64,000 nt of DNA from a virus, in the IMG/VR virus record IMGVR_UViG_3300047334_000093, positions 1-64,000 of that record. The stretch is one strand, 5' to 3'. The notes under the pieces were generated by a model, which had not been told where the DNA came from, did no database searches, and worked only from the letters and a program-made list of their open reading frames with translations. Each line of letters begins with the position of its first letter. The first letter of the stretch is position 1. The position numbers and the translations under genes are program-made. This document shows positions 1 to 6,363 of the stretch, in pieces.

Positions 1-881
1 GGCTTCGGTTCACGGGGTGCTTTTTCAGGCGTGACCGAAATAGAAACTCTATACCCATTGCCAGAAGCGCGCTTGTAGTCTCCCATCAATGCCCGTAAAC
101 GATTTTTTTCCAAGTCTTCGTGTTTAACAGCGTCTTTCCGAACTTCTGCCCATTTTAACATCTCGGCGCATATTTCAGAAAACTCGTTGTTGGTGCTAAG
201 ATCAAGCTCTTCGTCATACAAGACCGGATACACCGATTTCAAAACCGCCGTGGCGCTTTCGGACGCATCCACGGCAGGCGGCTTTCCATCTTCAATGGAC
301 TGCCAAAAGTCTTTTACGCGACGACGAATTTCAGAAATGAGTTTCGGCCGTACCTTATAGCGGTATATGTTGAGCTTATTGCCTCCGATCAGACACGCAA
401 CCGCGCCCCACGAATACCCCGTGCATCCAGCTTGGTGCATAAACTGCAGTAAAATGTGCATGGGCGGTTCCTCATCCGTCCATGTATTTTTGTGCTGCAG
501 CCAATCTGAGTTCTTGACCTCAAGTAACCCTGGGCCGTTGCAATCCTCATCATTTTCGCCTGGCGCATCAATGATATAATCTAGCGTGCAGCCCATGCCG
601 TTAGTCGTCGGATCAGTAACGTATCCGCCCTTGCGGATCGTCCATCCTTCTTGTTCCGCTGCGGCATTTGCAATAGCGGCTTCAAGCCGTAACCCCCATT
701 GGATGCGCTCGCCTTCAACTTTTGGCGGTGGCGCTAACCCGGCCTTGACGTGCCAAAGTGCAAATTTAGAAAGTGCATATGCGGGTTGACAATCAAAAAG
801 CGCGGCGCATTCCGAACCGCCAACGTTAGCGGCGCGAAGCGCGTGCCATTCAGCTTCATTTTCAAATGGGCTGCCGCTCAT
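1..881 (-). CDS. YqaJ-like viral recombinase exonuclease (3' end cut by window edge)
   Basis: Read on the minus strand, the frame stays open from ATG at 881 to the left edge, so the C-terminus is missing. The N-terminal half carries the order of motifs expected of YqaJ/lambda-exonuclease-like nucleases: GGSECAALF near residue 20, TLDYIID around residue 100 and LLEVKNSDW around residue 120. In this fold the Asp, Glu and Lys of the last two bind metal and catalyse 5'-3' resection. Such enzymes supply ssDNA tails to a RecT annealase, and a RecT-like gene lies at the other window end on the same strand. The start overlaps the upstream stop as ATGA, implying coupled translation. Family assignment is by motif reading. 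Confidence 0.85.
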   Translation of the reverse strand, partial: MSGSPFENEAEWHALRAANVGGSECAALFDCQPAYALSKFALWHVKAGLAPPPKVEGERIQWGLRLEAAIANAAAEQEGWTIRKGGYVTDPTTNGMGCTLDYIIDAPGENDEDCNGPGLLEVKNSDWLQHKNTWTDEEPPMHILLQFMHQAGCTGYSWGAVACLIGGNKLNIYRYKVRPKLISEIRRRVKDFWQSIEDGKPPAVDASESATAVLKSVYPVLYDEELDLSTNNEFSEICAEMLKWAEVRKDAVKHEDLEKNRLRALMGDYKRASGNGYRVSISVTPEKAPREPK

Positions 882-1156
882 GCCAGGCCCCAGAACACCC
901 ACCACGGCATCCGGCGCCGCCGCGCAGCTTGTTGCCGCGCGGCTTCTTCATCGTCTTCACGTGCCGCTCTGAGAGCTATCCGGTAGGCCCTAAGCGCGTA
1001 AGCCAGGTCGTGCTCTCCGATGTGAGCAGCGCGCTTAATCCACAACTCCAGCCCATTTTCAACTTCCAGCCGACGATCAGCCGGTAATACGTTTTCGGCC
1101 AGCGCTGGCGACAAGATCGCGTCAATCGTAGCGCGCGGAAATGCGATTACGGTCAT
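878..1156 (-). CDS. Small early protein of unknown function, 92 aa
   Basis: I chose the ATG at 1156 because a purine-rich AAGGAG lies about 10 bases upstream; an earlier in-frame ATG at 1225 would overlap the preceding gene heavily. The protein is Ala/Arg/Glu-rich, mostly helical in appearance, and ends in a short hydrophobic Trp-rich tail (WWVFWG). It overlaps both neighbours by four bases (ATGA), so it is part of the leftward exonuclease operon. No family is recognised. Confidence 0.7.
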   Translation of the reverse strand: MTVIAFPRATIDAILSPALAENVLPADRRLEVENGLELWIKRAAHIGEHDLAYALRAYRIALRAAREDDEEAARQQAARRRRMPWWVFWGLA

Positions 1157-1395
1157 TGGATGGTTTCTCCTTGGCTCGTAATTTTTTCGTTGGCCGCACT
1201 TATGAATGTTTTTGCCGATAAACAAAGTGTTTCGTGCAAAAGCGTAGGCGCGCAGTTTTGCATCACTAATTCAATAAACGAAATCGTAGCAAATACCGAA
1301 CACATGACGGCTTCGCCCTGATCAATGTCTTTTGACACTTTCAGCAAAGCGTTTGCCATCTTGCTTGCAAGGTCGGCGCGTTGTTGATCAGTCAT
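1153..1395 (-). CDS. Small early protein of unknown function, 80 aa
   Basis: This is a single small open frame between two four-base ATGA overlaps in the leftward early operon. It starts MTDQQRADLASKMANALLK and has a hydrophobic middle (CSVFATISFIELVM) that could be an amphipathic helix rather than a true membrane segment. I recognise no family. The tight packing is the main evidence that it is expressed. Confidence 0.65.
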   Translation of the reverse strand: MTDQQRADLASKMANALLKVSKDIDQGEAVMCSVFATISFIELVMQNCAPTLLHETLCLSAKTFISAANEKITSQGETIQ

Positions 1396-1496
1396 TCGAC
1401 AACCCCCCCGTGTTTTTCTATAACTTGCTCGACCAACGAAACCGGAACATTACCGAGCGGATAAAACTTGCGGAAATATGCGTTCACGACGTCCAT
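1392..1496 (-). CDS. 34-aa leftward peptide
   Basis: This short frame starts at ATG 1496 behind an AGGAAG ribosome site and ends in TGA overlapping the next ATG by four bases. The peptide begins MDVVNAYFRKFYPLGN and has no recognised domain. Its coupling to the next gene and its ribosome site support it despite its length. Confidence 0.5.
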   Translation of the reverse strand: MDVVNAYFRKFYPLGNVPVSLVEQVIEKHGGVVE

Positions 1497-1542
1497 ATTG
1501 ACTTCCTAATTTTTAATTCCAGCACAATTCTGCGCAGATGCG

Positions 1543-1559
1543 CGCGGCGAATTGCCGCG
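1543..1559 (-). terminator. GC-rich stem-loop just after the repeat-protein gene
   Basis: Six perfect base pairs (CGCGGC/GCCGCG) flank a five-base loop, directly downstream of the leftward stop at 1560. There is no clear run of U after it, so it is more likely an attenuator, pause or RNA-processing site than a strong intrinsic terminator. Confidence 0.3.
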
Positions 1560-2585
1560 TCATGGCTCACATTCCTCAAAATCTCCGCTATCTTTAAGTT
1601 TGTATGTCGTGTCGGGTTTTATGCCCTCTGGACCACCAACTTTAGCAGTTTTGACCATTTGCAATTGCCATTTATAGTCTTCACCTTGTTTCCATAGCGC
1701 CAATACGATCCACCCATCCACGCTAGCTTTCGCTGTTGATTGAATTCCTAAAGAAGCAGCAATGGCATTCTTCCCGCTAACCGCCGCGTGGCCACTGTAG
1801 CCCGTCGCCGCCGCGTGGCCCCTGTCGCCCGTCGCCGCCGCGTGGCCACTGTAGCCCGTCGCCGCCGCGTGGGCCCTGTCGCCCGTCGCCGCCGCGTGGC
1901 CCCTGTAGCCCGTCGCCGCCGCGTGGCCGCTGTCGCCCGTCGCCGCCGCGTGGCCGCCGTAGCCCGTCGCCGCCGCGTGGGCCCTGTCGCCCGTCGCCGC
2001 CGCGTGGCCGCTGTCGCCCGTCGCCGCCGCGTGGCCCCCGTCGCCCGTCGCCGCCGCGTGGGCCCCGTCGCCCGTCGCCGCCGCGTGGGCCCTGTCGCCC
2101 GTCGCCGCCGCGTGGCCCCTGTAGCCCGTCGCCGCCGCGTGGCCCCTGTCGCCCGTCGCCGCCGCGTGGCCCCTGTAGCCCGTCGCCGCCGCGTGGCCCC
2201 CGTCGCCCGTCGCCGCCGCGTGGCCGCTGTCGCCTTGACCTATATTCCCCTTAGCGGAATTCACAATCCAATCAACAGCGCGTTTGATAATTTCAGGAAG
2301 TTTTATTTCTGCCCGAATAGTTATTTCTGCCGCCGCAATTTTTGTGTCTTCTTCTTCTGCGCGATCAATGGTTCCACGCATTTCAACAGATGCGTAAACG
2401 CTTGTGCTTAATGGATAATAACGAAAAACATCAAGCGGCATTTCAACTGCGTGAAAACCTTCTTTGGTGCACCGAACAACTTTTCCGTCGTGCTCATAAG
2501 TTTTTCCAATCTCAAACTGAAACCCACGGCAGGTCATGTCCTTGTTGAAGCCCTTGATGGCTTCAATTGGCATTTTGTAGTTCAT
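1560..2585 (-). CDS. DUF7666-like protein with 17 nine-residue GHAAATG repeats
   Basis: The 341-aa product has three parts. Residues 1-110 look like the N-terminal domain of a phage/prophage family ([18 protein letters not shown], then [17 protein letters not shown]) that I associate with DUF7666. Residues about 117-270 are 17 tandem copies of a 9-residue unit of the form G-[DY]-x-[GA]-H-A-A-A-T. The C-terminal 60 residues resume an ordinary sequence containing a Trp-rich strand. The regular small-residue repeat with one His per unit suggests a narrow beta-solenoid, possibly binding DNA, metal or another surface; this is inference. Its role is unknown. It overlaps the upstream gene by four bases and lies in the leftward early operon. 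Confidence 0.75.
   Translation of the reverse strand: MNYKMPIEAIKGFNKDMTCRGFQFEIGKTYEHDGKVVRCTKEGFHAVEMPLDVFRYYPLSTSVYASVEMRGTIDRAEEEDTKIAAAEITIRAEIKLPEIIKRAVDWIVNSAKGNIGQGDSGHAAATGDGGHAAATGYRGHAAATGDRGHAAATGYRGHAAATGDRAHAAATGDGAHAAATGDGGHAAATGDSGHAAATGDRAHAAATGYGGHAAATGDSGHAAATGYRGHAAATGDRAHAAATGYSGHAAATGDRGHAAATGYSGHAAVSGKNAIAASLGIQSTAKASVDGWIVLALWKQGEDYKWQLQMVKTAKVGGPEGIKPDTTYKLKDSGDFEECEP
1779..2237 (-). repeat. Tandem 27-bp coding repeat, 17 units
   Basis: The 27-bp unit encodes G-[DY]-x-[GA]-H-A-A-A-T. Variation is limited to the second, third and fourth codons (Asp/Tyr, then Arg/Ser/Gly, then Gly/Ala). The period is a multiple of three, so copy-number change would keep the frame open. 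The near identity of units suggests recent expansion or contraction. Confidence 0.95.
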
Positions 2586-2863
2586 GCCAGCGACGCCACA
2601 ACGACGTGATCCGTTACGTCTGCGACCACGACAACCGTGCCGCCGCCAGTGCCAGAAACCAGCACAATGTCCCCAACGGCAAGCATGTCGCGTGCATCGT
2701 CAAAATATCCGACTGACTTAACACCCGCCAAACCATCGGCGCGATAGTGCCACAACGTAAAGCCTTGAGCGTAAGCCAACACGCTCAGGTGCCTTATTCC
2801 AAACGGCACGTTGTGCATAACTTCCTGCGTGATAGCATTTTCGACAGCGCGGTTGCTAGTCAT
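2582..2863 (-). CDS. Small beta-rich phage protein, 93 aa
   Basis: The start at 2863 is preceded by GGGGA at a suitable distance; a longer in-frame start at 2923 would run into the regulatory region. The sequence reads FGIRHLSVLAYAQGFTLWHY early and ends in strand-rich [17 protein letters not shown], with a GYFDDARDMLAVGDIVLVSG block between. This layout resembles small beta-barrel modules often fused to or found near phage surface proteins, but here it is the first gene of the leftward early operon. Function unknown. Confidence 0.65.
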   Translation of the reverse strand: MTSNRAVENAITQEVMHNVPFGIRHLSVLAYAQGFTLWHYRADGLAGVKSVGYFDDARDMLAVGDIVLVSGTGGGTVVVVADVTDHVVVASLA

Positions 2864-2910
2864 TGGTTTTTCCCCGTGTTGGTGAAAATGATGAAACCAC
2901 GCCCGGCTTG

Positions 2911-2943
2911 ATGGGTCAACCATTAAATTGGTGGAAAACCCAT
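2911..2943. promoter_or_regulatory. Imperfect palindrome between divergent early operons (operator candidate)
   Basis: The outer arms ATGGGT and ACCCAT pair perfectly, and an inner ACCA/TGGT pair flanks an AT-rich centre. The site lies in the 125-bp gap between the leftward gene starting at 2863 and the rightward Cro-like gene starting at 2989. That is where a repressor of a divergent switch would bind. The protein that binds it is not known; the adjacent YdaS-like regulator is the obvious candidate. Confidence 0.5.
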
Positions 2944-2953
2944 ATTTTTTCTG

Positions 2954-2982
2954 TTGACGAAATTGTGGCGCTTGTGGATCAT
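2954..2982 (+). promoter_or_regulatory. Sigma70-like promoter for the Cro-like gene, apparently leaderless
   Basis: TTGACG (2954-2959) and GATCAT (2977-2982) are 17 bp apart, matching the -35 and -10 consensus at 5/6 and 4/6 positions. Transcription would start about at 2989, the ATG of the next gene, and no ribosome site precedes that ATG. The promoter at 8999-9027 upstream of the second YdaS-like gene has the same geometry. Confidence 0.5.
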
Positions 2983-2988
2983 GCGGGC

Positions 2989-3192
2989 ATGGACATCAAG
3001 GACATCATATCAGCCGGCGGCGGGGCGTCTAAGTTAGCTCGCGCGGTCGGGAGAACTCCCGCTAGCGTCGCGCAATGGAAACGTGTGCCGCGTGAGCTAA
3101 TTGCAAAAGTCTCAAGCGTTACGGGCATTTCGCGCGAAAAAATAGCGCCGGATGTTTTTGCGGAGTTGCCGGCAAAAGAGGAAAAAGTATGA
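2989..3192 (+). CDS. Cro/YdaS-like DNA-binding regulator
   Basis: The 67-aa protein begins MDIKDIISAGGGASKLARAVG and continues through TPASVAQWKRVP, the helix-turn-helix pattern of YdaS/Cro-like repressors (a GGxxxLAxxLG helix, then SVxQW recognition). Position and size fit a Cro-type switch protein controlling the divergent promoters beside it. An upstream in-frame ATG at 2911 lies in the palindrome, so I prefer 2989, which coincides with the predicted transcription start. The stop overlaps the next start (ATGA). Confidence 0.75.
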   Translation: MDIKDIISAGGGASKLARAVGRTPASVAQWKRVPRELIAKVSSVTGISREKIAPDVFAELPAKEEKV

Positions 3193-3497
3193 GCACATAC
3201 GCAAATCTTCACCCCGCCAGTCAGGTTCTGATGTGGGCGTTTGACCGCACGATGGGGGCACCGGAAGAACGGCAGGAAAAAGCTGAGCGCTTAGCGCAAT
3301 GGATAATGACGTGGCGGCCAAGTGATCCACCGAAAAAGGCTGTTTACAACCCTGCTGAATCGCTGGAGGAATTTATTAGGGCGCTAGATCAGGTGACTCA
3401 GTCTAGGCTGTCAACGCTTGCGGAAACGATTAACAGCTGCGATGGTGAACAAAAAATGCGCAAGCAGGCCATTATTGACTTAGCGTTAAACACGTGA
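3189..3497 (+). CDS. Early protein of unknown function, 102 aa
   Basis: It is translationally coupled to the Cro-like gene by a four-base overlap. The sequence is helical and charged (PEERQEKAERLAQWIMTWRP, later SLEEFIRALDQVT), with no membrane segment and no recognised domain. As the second gene of the rightward early operon it may be a host-takeover or regulatory accessory factor, but nothing in the sequence shows this. Confidence 0.6.
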   Translation: MSTYANLHPASQVLMWAFDRTMGAPEERQEKAERLAQWIMTWRPSDPPKKAVYNPAESLEEFIRALDQVTQSRLSTLAETINSCDGEQKMRKQAIIDLALNT

Positions 3498-3540
3498 GTT
3501 CATTATCACCAAAATTCAGTGATTTTTTGCAGAGGGAAAA

Positions 3541-3798
3541 ATGGGCACCCGAGAAAAATACTTTGATTGGCCGGCCAACCCTTGGGCAATTGAGCTTATA
3601 AAAACAGAGTGGGCAAAAGGCACGCCAGCAAAAAATATTGCCGAAATGATCGGCGTGAGCAACTCCGCAGTTTTGAGCAAGGCACGCTACTGGGGTTTAA
3701 AAGCTCGGCCGCGCGGCTGCAAACCGGGTGCAATGCCAAAGGGCCTGCAAAACTATGTGGAGCGCAAAAAAGCTCAGAAAGAAGGAGCGCAGCTTTGA
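3541..3798 (+). CDS. GcrA-like helix-turn-helix protein, short form
   Basis: The 85-aa product carries a GcrA-type N-terminal domain: W-x5-IELIKTEWAKGTPAKNIAEMIGVSNSAVLSKARYWGL in outline, with the spacing of the GcrA DNA-binding helices. GcrA is an alphaproteobacterial cell-cycle regulator that binds sigma70-RNA polymerase and responds to CcrM methylation. This copy ends in a basic tail and lacks the GcrA C-terminal Cys region. The stop TGA overlaps the TTG start of a second, fuller GcrA-like gene. Assignment is by motif only. Confidence 0.65.
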   Translation: MGTREKYFDWPANPWAIELIKTEWAKGTPAKNIAEMIGVSNSAVLSKARYWGLKARPRGCKPGAMPKGLQNYVERKKAQKEGAQL

Positions 3799-4220
3799 AG
3801 CCGTTTAGCTGGGACAACGAAGCAATTTTGAACCTCACGCGGTTATGGACTGAAGGACACACGTGTGTGGCTATAGCAAAAGCAATCGGCGTTTCAAAAT
3901 GTGCGGTTGTTGGCAAAGCACATCGGCTTAAATTGACTTCGCGGCCAAGTCCAATTCAGAGCGGATTGGGTAAACGGCCCGAAGCAATGGCACGGCCTAA
4001 AAAAGCGCCGATTATTTTGCCAGTTACGACGGCAAATTTTTCCCTAATTCGCACACGTAAAAACGAACCATGTTGCTATGCCACCGAAACTGGCGTTGAC
4101 GTGCCGGGGAAGAGGTGGAAATATTGCAACGAACCAACTAGCAATGGTCCATATTGCGCAAAGCACTCAGAAAAAATGTATGTGTCAAAAACACCAACTT
4201 TAAGGAGCGGTTATGTATAA
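3795..4220 (+). CDS. GcrA-like regulator with C-terminal Cys motif
   Basis: Starting at TTG 3795, behind GAAGGAGCG and overlapping the previous stop, the 141-aa product shows an N-terminal GcrA helix-turn-helix (SWDNEAILNLTRLWTEG, then VAIAKAIGVSKCAVVGKAHR). Its C-terminal segment holds EPCCYATETG and KYCNEPTSNGPYCAKHS. The latter matches the C-terminal Cys/His signature I know from GcrA (CGKP..PGKPYCAEH). In cells GcrA docks onto sigma70 and directs transcription at methylated promoters. A phage copy could redirect host RNA polymerase or mimic the cell-cycle state. Low-level similarity to the gene before it suggests duplication and divergence. Confidence 0.75.
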   Translation: MKPFSWDNEAILNLTRLWTEGHTCVAIAKAIGVSKCAVVGKAHRLKLTSRPSPIQSGLGKRPEAMARPKKAPIILPVTTANFSLIRTRKNEPCCYATETGVDVPGKRWKYCNEPTSNGPYCAKHSEKMYVSKTPTLRSGYV

Positions 4221-4356
4221 ATGGACTGCTATACTCGGCATATGGTTTGTTGTCAGCACCATATTTGCGCTTCTTATCGCTAAAATAATCAAGCGACGAG
4301 TTGAAAATCAAATCGTTTTGGCGTGGGACGAAGAATCAACACGCAATCTGCGTTAA
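4213..4356 (+). CDS. 47-aa single-pass membrane peptide
   Basis: A good ribosome site (AAGGAGCGG) precedes ATG 4213. Residues 5-28 form one membrane helix (WTAILGIWFVVSTIFALLIA), followed by a basic stop-transfer KIIKRR and an acidic cytoplasmic tail. Such early phage membrane peptides may be superinfection-exclusion or host-modifying factors, but this one has no recognised family. Confidence 0.6.
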   Translation: MYKWTAILGIWFVVSTIFALLIAKIIKRRVENQIVLAWDEESTRNLR

Positions 4357-4368
4357 TAGGATTATAAA

Positions 4369-4989
4369 ATGTCTTGGACTCCAATTACTCCGATTGATAC
4401 CCGAATTCGTCACGTCGTTAAGGCAAAGTTGCGGGTTTCTGCTCAAAAGCAAAATGCCAAACGATTTTTGTCTGTTATAATTTTTCCAGAAAAGATCGAC
4501 GAGGTTCTCGCGTGGTGGAAACCTGGAGCGCGTGTCGACGCTTTTATCGGGCAAGACGCGCACACAGGGCGGATTAAAATTGAAGTAAAAAGCGCTGGTC
4601 CGCATCGGTTGTCAAAAACCAACGGCACTGGCACCGCGTGTTGTTTGCGGGTGCCGGTGTTTGAGTGGATTGATGCCGAGGCGCACGAAACCGAACTTGT
4701 CGGGTTAGATTACGACGGCAGTTGGTTGGAATTCCAGTTGCCAGAATGGGCACGAAAACCCGTCGCCGTAAGCGCCTACGATTTGGGAAAGCGGCTTGCT
4801 GAAAAGCCCTTTGCACCAGTGCGGGAACTTGAGAAAGCATTTGCTGGTCGGCCAGAACCGATTGTTGATCCCACCGCGCCAATAGTGGTCGCGCCAAAAC
4901 CGGCGCAAAAAAAAGGCTTCCAAATGTCCGCAATGGAGGGACCTGACCCAATGGTTGAGGCAAAAATCGCCAACGTGCGCCAGCCGTGA
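4369..4989 (+). CDS. Conserved-looking early protein of unknown function, 206 aa
   Basis: The N-terminal ~110 residues look beta-rich and compact (WTPITPIDTRIRHVVKAKLR; LAWWKPGARVDAFIGQD; RVPVFEW). A Pro/Ala-rich linker and a charged tail follow. Proteins with this WTPI...WKPG layout are, to my recollection, common hypothetical genes in alphaproteobacterial phages. No catalytic motif is visible. It overlaps the next gene by four bases (GTGA). Confidence 0.65.
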   Translation: MSWTPITPIDTRIRHVVKAKLRVSAQKQNAKRFLSVIIFPEKIDEVLAWWKPGARVDAFIGQDAHTGRIKIEVKSAGPHRLSKTNGTGTACCLRVPVFEWIDAEAHETELVGLDYDGSWLEFQLPEWARKPVAVSAYDLGKRLAEKPFAPVRELEKAFAGRPEPIVDPTAPIVVAPKPAQKKGFQMSAMEGPDPMVEAKIANVRQP

Positions 4990-5243
4990 GGGGAAATCCA
5001 GAAACCAATGCCCGCACCAAGGTTTTGATGCGGGCGGTTGGTCCGCGCGTTCGTCAGGCCCGAAAACGCATGGGCATGACGATGCACGCTCTTGCTGAGC
5101 AGTGCGGCGTCACCAATCAAACAATTCAGCGCATTGAGGCCGGGATATGCTCGCCATCTCTCGGGCTCGTTCCGGTATTGTGCGCGGAGTTGCGGGTGCC
5201 GGCGGACTGGTTGCTCGGCACGGCGATCGTTGATGCAGACTAA
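4986..5243 (+). CDS. XRE-family helix-turn-helix regulator
   Basis: The 85-aa protein has a classical Cro/C1 HTH: VRQARKRMGMTMHALAEQ, then GVTNQTIQRIEAG and a closing LRVPADWLLG helix. The start is GTG 4986, overlapping the previous stop. It is the third small DNA-binding protein in this early operon and could be a repressor or activator of an early or middle promoter. Confidence 0.75.
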   Translation: MRGNPETNARTKVLMRAVGPRVRQARKRMGMTMHALAEQCGVTNQTIQRIEAGICSPSLGLVPVLCAELRVPADWLLGTAIVDAD

Positions 5244-5436
5244 GGTGACTTTGGCTTTGCCGATTGGCGAACCGGCAAACGATATTCCGCCTCCGAAATG
5301 CGATATCTGCGGAACGGATTGTCCAAACGAATGGGCGTGGGTACAAGCAACAAGTCACGCGCAGGCGCGGTTTTGCATCCCATGCTGGCAGATTGAAGTT
5401 TTGCCGCACATGCTGGGAGAAAAACACCGTGGCTGA
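5233..5436 (+). CDS. Small zinc-ribbon-like protein, 67 aa
   Basis: Two Cys pairs, CDICGTDC and CIPCW, are placed about 27 residues apart, the arrangement of a small zinc ribbon. The start at ATG 5233 overlaps the XRE gene, and the stop overlaps the GTG of the GapR-like gene. It could act as an adaptor or nucleic-acid-binding protein; the function is not evident. Confidence 0.6.
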   Translation: MQTKVTLALPIGEPANDIPPPKCDICGTDCPNEWAWVQATSHAQARFCIPCWQIEVLPHMLGEKHRG

Positions 5437-5707
5437 TCAGCAACTTGTCTCCATCGTCGACCGAATCGTGCGGTTAATGGAAGAAAAGAAATCCCTACAG
5501 GACGACATCAAGGACATTTACGCCGAGGCAAAAAGCGCAGGCCACGAGGTTAAGGCGTTGCGGGTTGTCGTTAAGCGTCGGATGGAAACGGCCGACCAGC
5601 ACGCCAAGCGAAAACTGGTCGAAGATGTCGTGGAGCTCATGGAAGCGCAGCTCGGAGATTTTAAAACAAGCGAGCTTGGCAAAGCGGCTTTGCGAAGTGT
5701 GGCGTAA
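5429..5707 (+). CDS. gapR-like: GapR/DUF2312 family nucleoid-associated protein
   Basis: From GTG 5429 (GGGAG upstream) the 92-aa product matches the DUF2312/GapR pattern: RIVRLMEEKKSLQDDIKDIY, AEAKSAGHEVKALRVVVKRR and a helical tail. GapR is an essential alphaproteobacterial protein that clamps overtwisted AT-rich DNA ahead of moving replication or transcription complexes and helps topoisomerases. A phage copy, encoded beside GcrA-like regulators, may protect or steer transcription and replication of the phage genome. The last ~20 residues are longer than I expect for the family. Confidence 0.8.
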   Translation: MADQQLVSIVDRIVRLMEEKKSLQDDIKDIYAEAKSAGHEVKALRVVVKRRMETADQHAKRKLVEDVVELMEAQLGDFKTSELGKAALRSVA

Positions 5708-6219
5708 TGGCGATACTGCCGGAACACCGTTTGCAATCGGCCGGCGTGCAATGGCTGCGCCGATGGATACCACCGCCCGGGATGGTTTGGAGCGTCGACT
5801 GGCCCTGGCGCAATCAGGGCGGCGTGGTCGACGGAAGCATTCTCAAATCTCGCGGCGTGAGCGCCGACGTGCATGATACGCACTTTTTGCTTAAAGGCAT
5901 GTTTCGCACGATAGAATGGAAATACGGAGATGGGCGGCCGAGCGCTGGACAAAAACATTTCGGCGTCGGACTGCGGATGAACGGCGGAGATTGGCGGGCG
6001 TGCTGGCTAGTGGAGGATGCCTGCGCTTGGCTGCTTGACGAATGGGCGCTTCCAAAATCAGCCGCGCTACACGCCATGGAGCTTGATGCTAAATGGCAGG
6101 CGGCAATACCGGGTGGTGCAGAAAAACCGCCTGGCGTAGCCACGAGAGCAAGAGCAATGCTGTTTACCGAAACCGAGTTAGCGTTGCAGGAAAAACTCAA
6201 TGAAGCGCTTCCCTTCTAA
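5707..6219 (+). CDS. VRR-NUC-like nuclease
   Basis: The 170-aa product begins with EHRLQSAGVQWLRRW and contains FRTIEWKYGDGRPSAGQKHF at about residues 66-85. This is the ExK...Q signature of VRR-NUC nucleases, here IEWK with the conserved Gln after a Ser. A helix reading ACWLVEDACAWLLDEW follows, as in that fold. VRR-NUC enzymes of phages cut branched or Holliday-junction DNA. The ATG overlaps the previous TAA. The acidic residue normally preceding the ExK motif is plausibly D in VHDTHF. Family call by motif. Confidence 0.65.
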   Translation: MAILPEHRLQSAGVQWLRRWIPPPGMVWSVDWPWRNQGGVVDGSILKSRGVSADVHDTHFLLKGMFRTIEWKYGDGRPSAGQKHFGVGLRMNGGDWRACWLVEDACAWLLDEWALPKSAALHAMELDAKWQAAIPGGAEKPPGVATRARAMLFTETELALQEKLNEALPF

Positions 6220-6358
6220 ATCCGTGCGCAGTGGAAAATACATTGTAAAGCGGCCCAGCACGGCCGAAACGAAACTAGGCAATCGCATTAGCCTGTTGAT
6301 GTGCGGAGTTCCGGAAGAACGGATTGCGGAAATTTTGAAAAAGCCCGTTACCAAGTAA
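6200..6358 (+). CDS. 52-aa basic peptide with a helix-turn-helix-like tail
   Basis: ATG 6200 lies inside the end of the nuclease gene. The basic N-terminus (MKRFPSKSVRSGKYIVKRP) is followed by TKLGNRISLLMCGVPEERIA, which could be a small HTH. The gene ends six bases before the hairpin that marks the tnpB element, so the element inserted just after, or slightly altered, its 3' end. Confidence 0.5.
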   Translation: MKRFPSKSVRSGKYIVKRPSTAETKLGNRISLLMCGVPEERIAEILKKPVTK

Positions 6359-6363
6359 ACGAA

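Noticed and set aside
1779-2237. Regular short repeats resembling a CRISPR array
   Set aside because: Units are contiguous 27-mers with no unique spacers and they encode protein in frame, so this is a coding tandem repeat.
1788-2411. Long plus-strand frame coding an Arg-rich VARRRRVAP repeat
   Set aside because: It is the antisense reading of the 27-bp repeat in the 1560-2585 gene. The minus frame has a natural N-terminal domain and ribosome context, whereas this one is pure repeat shadow.
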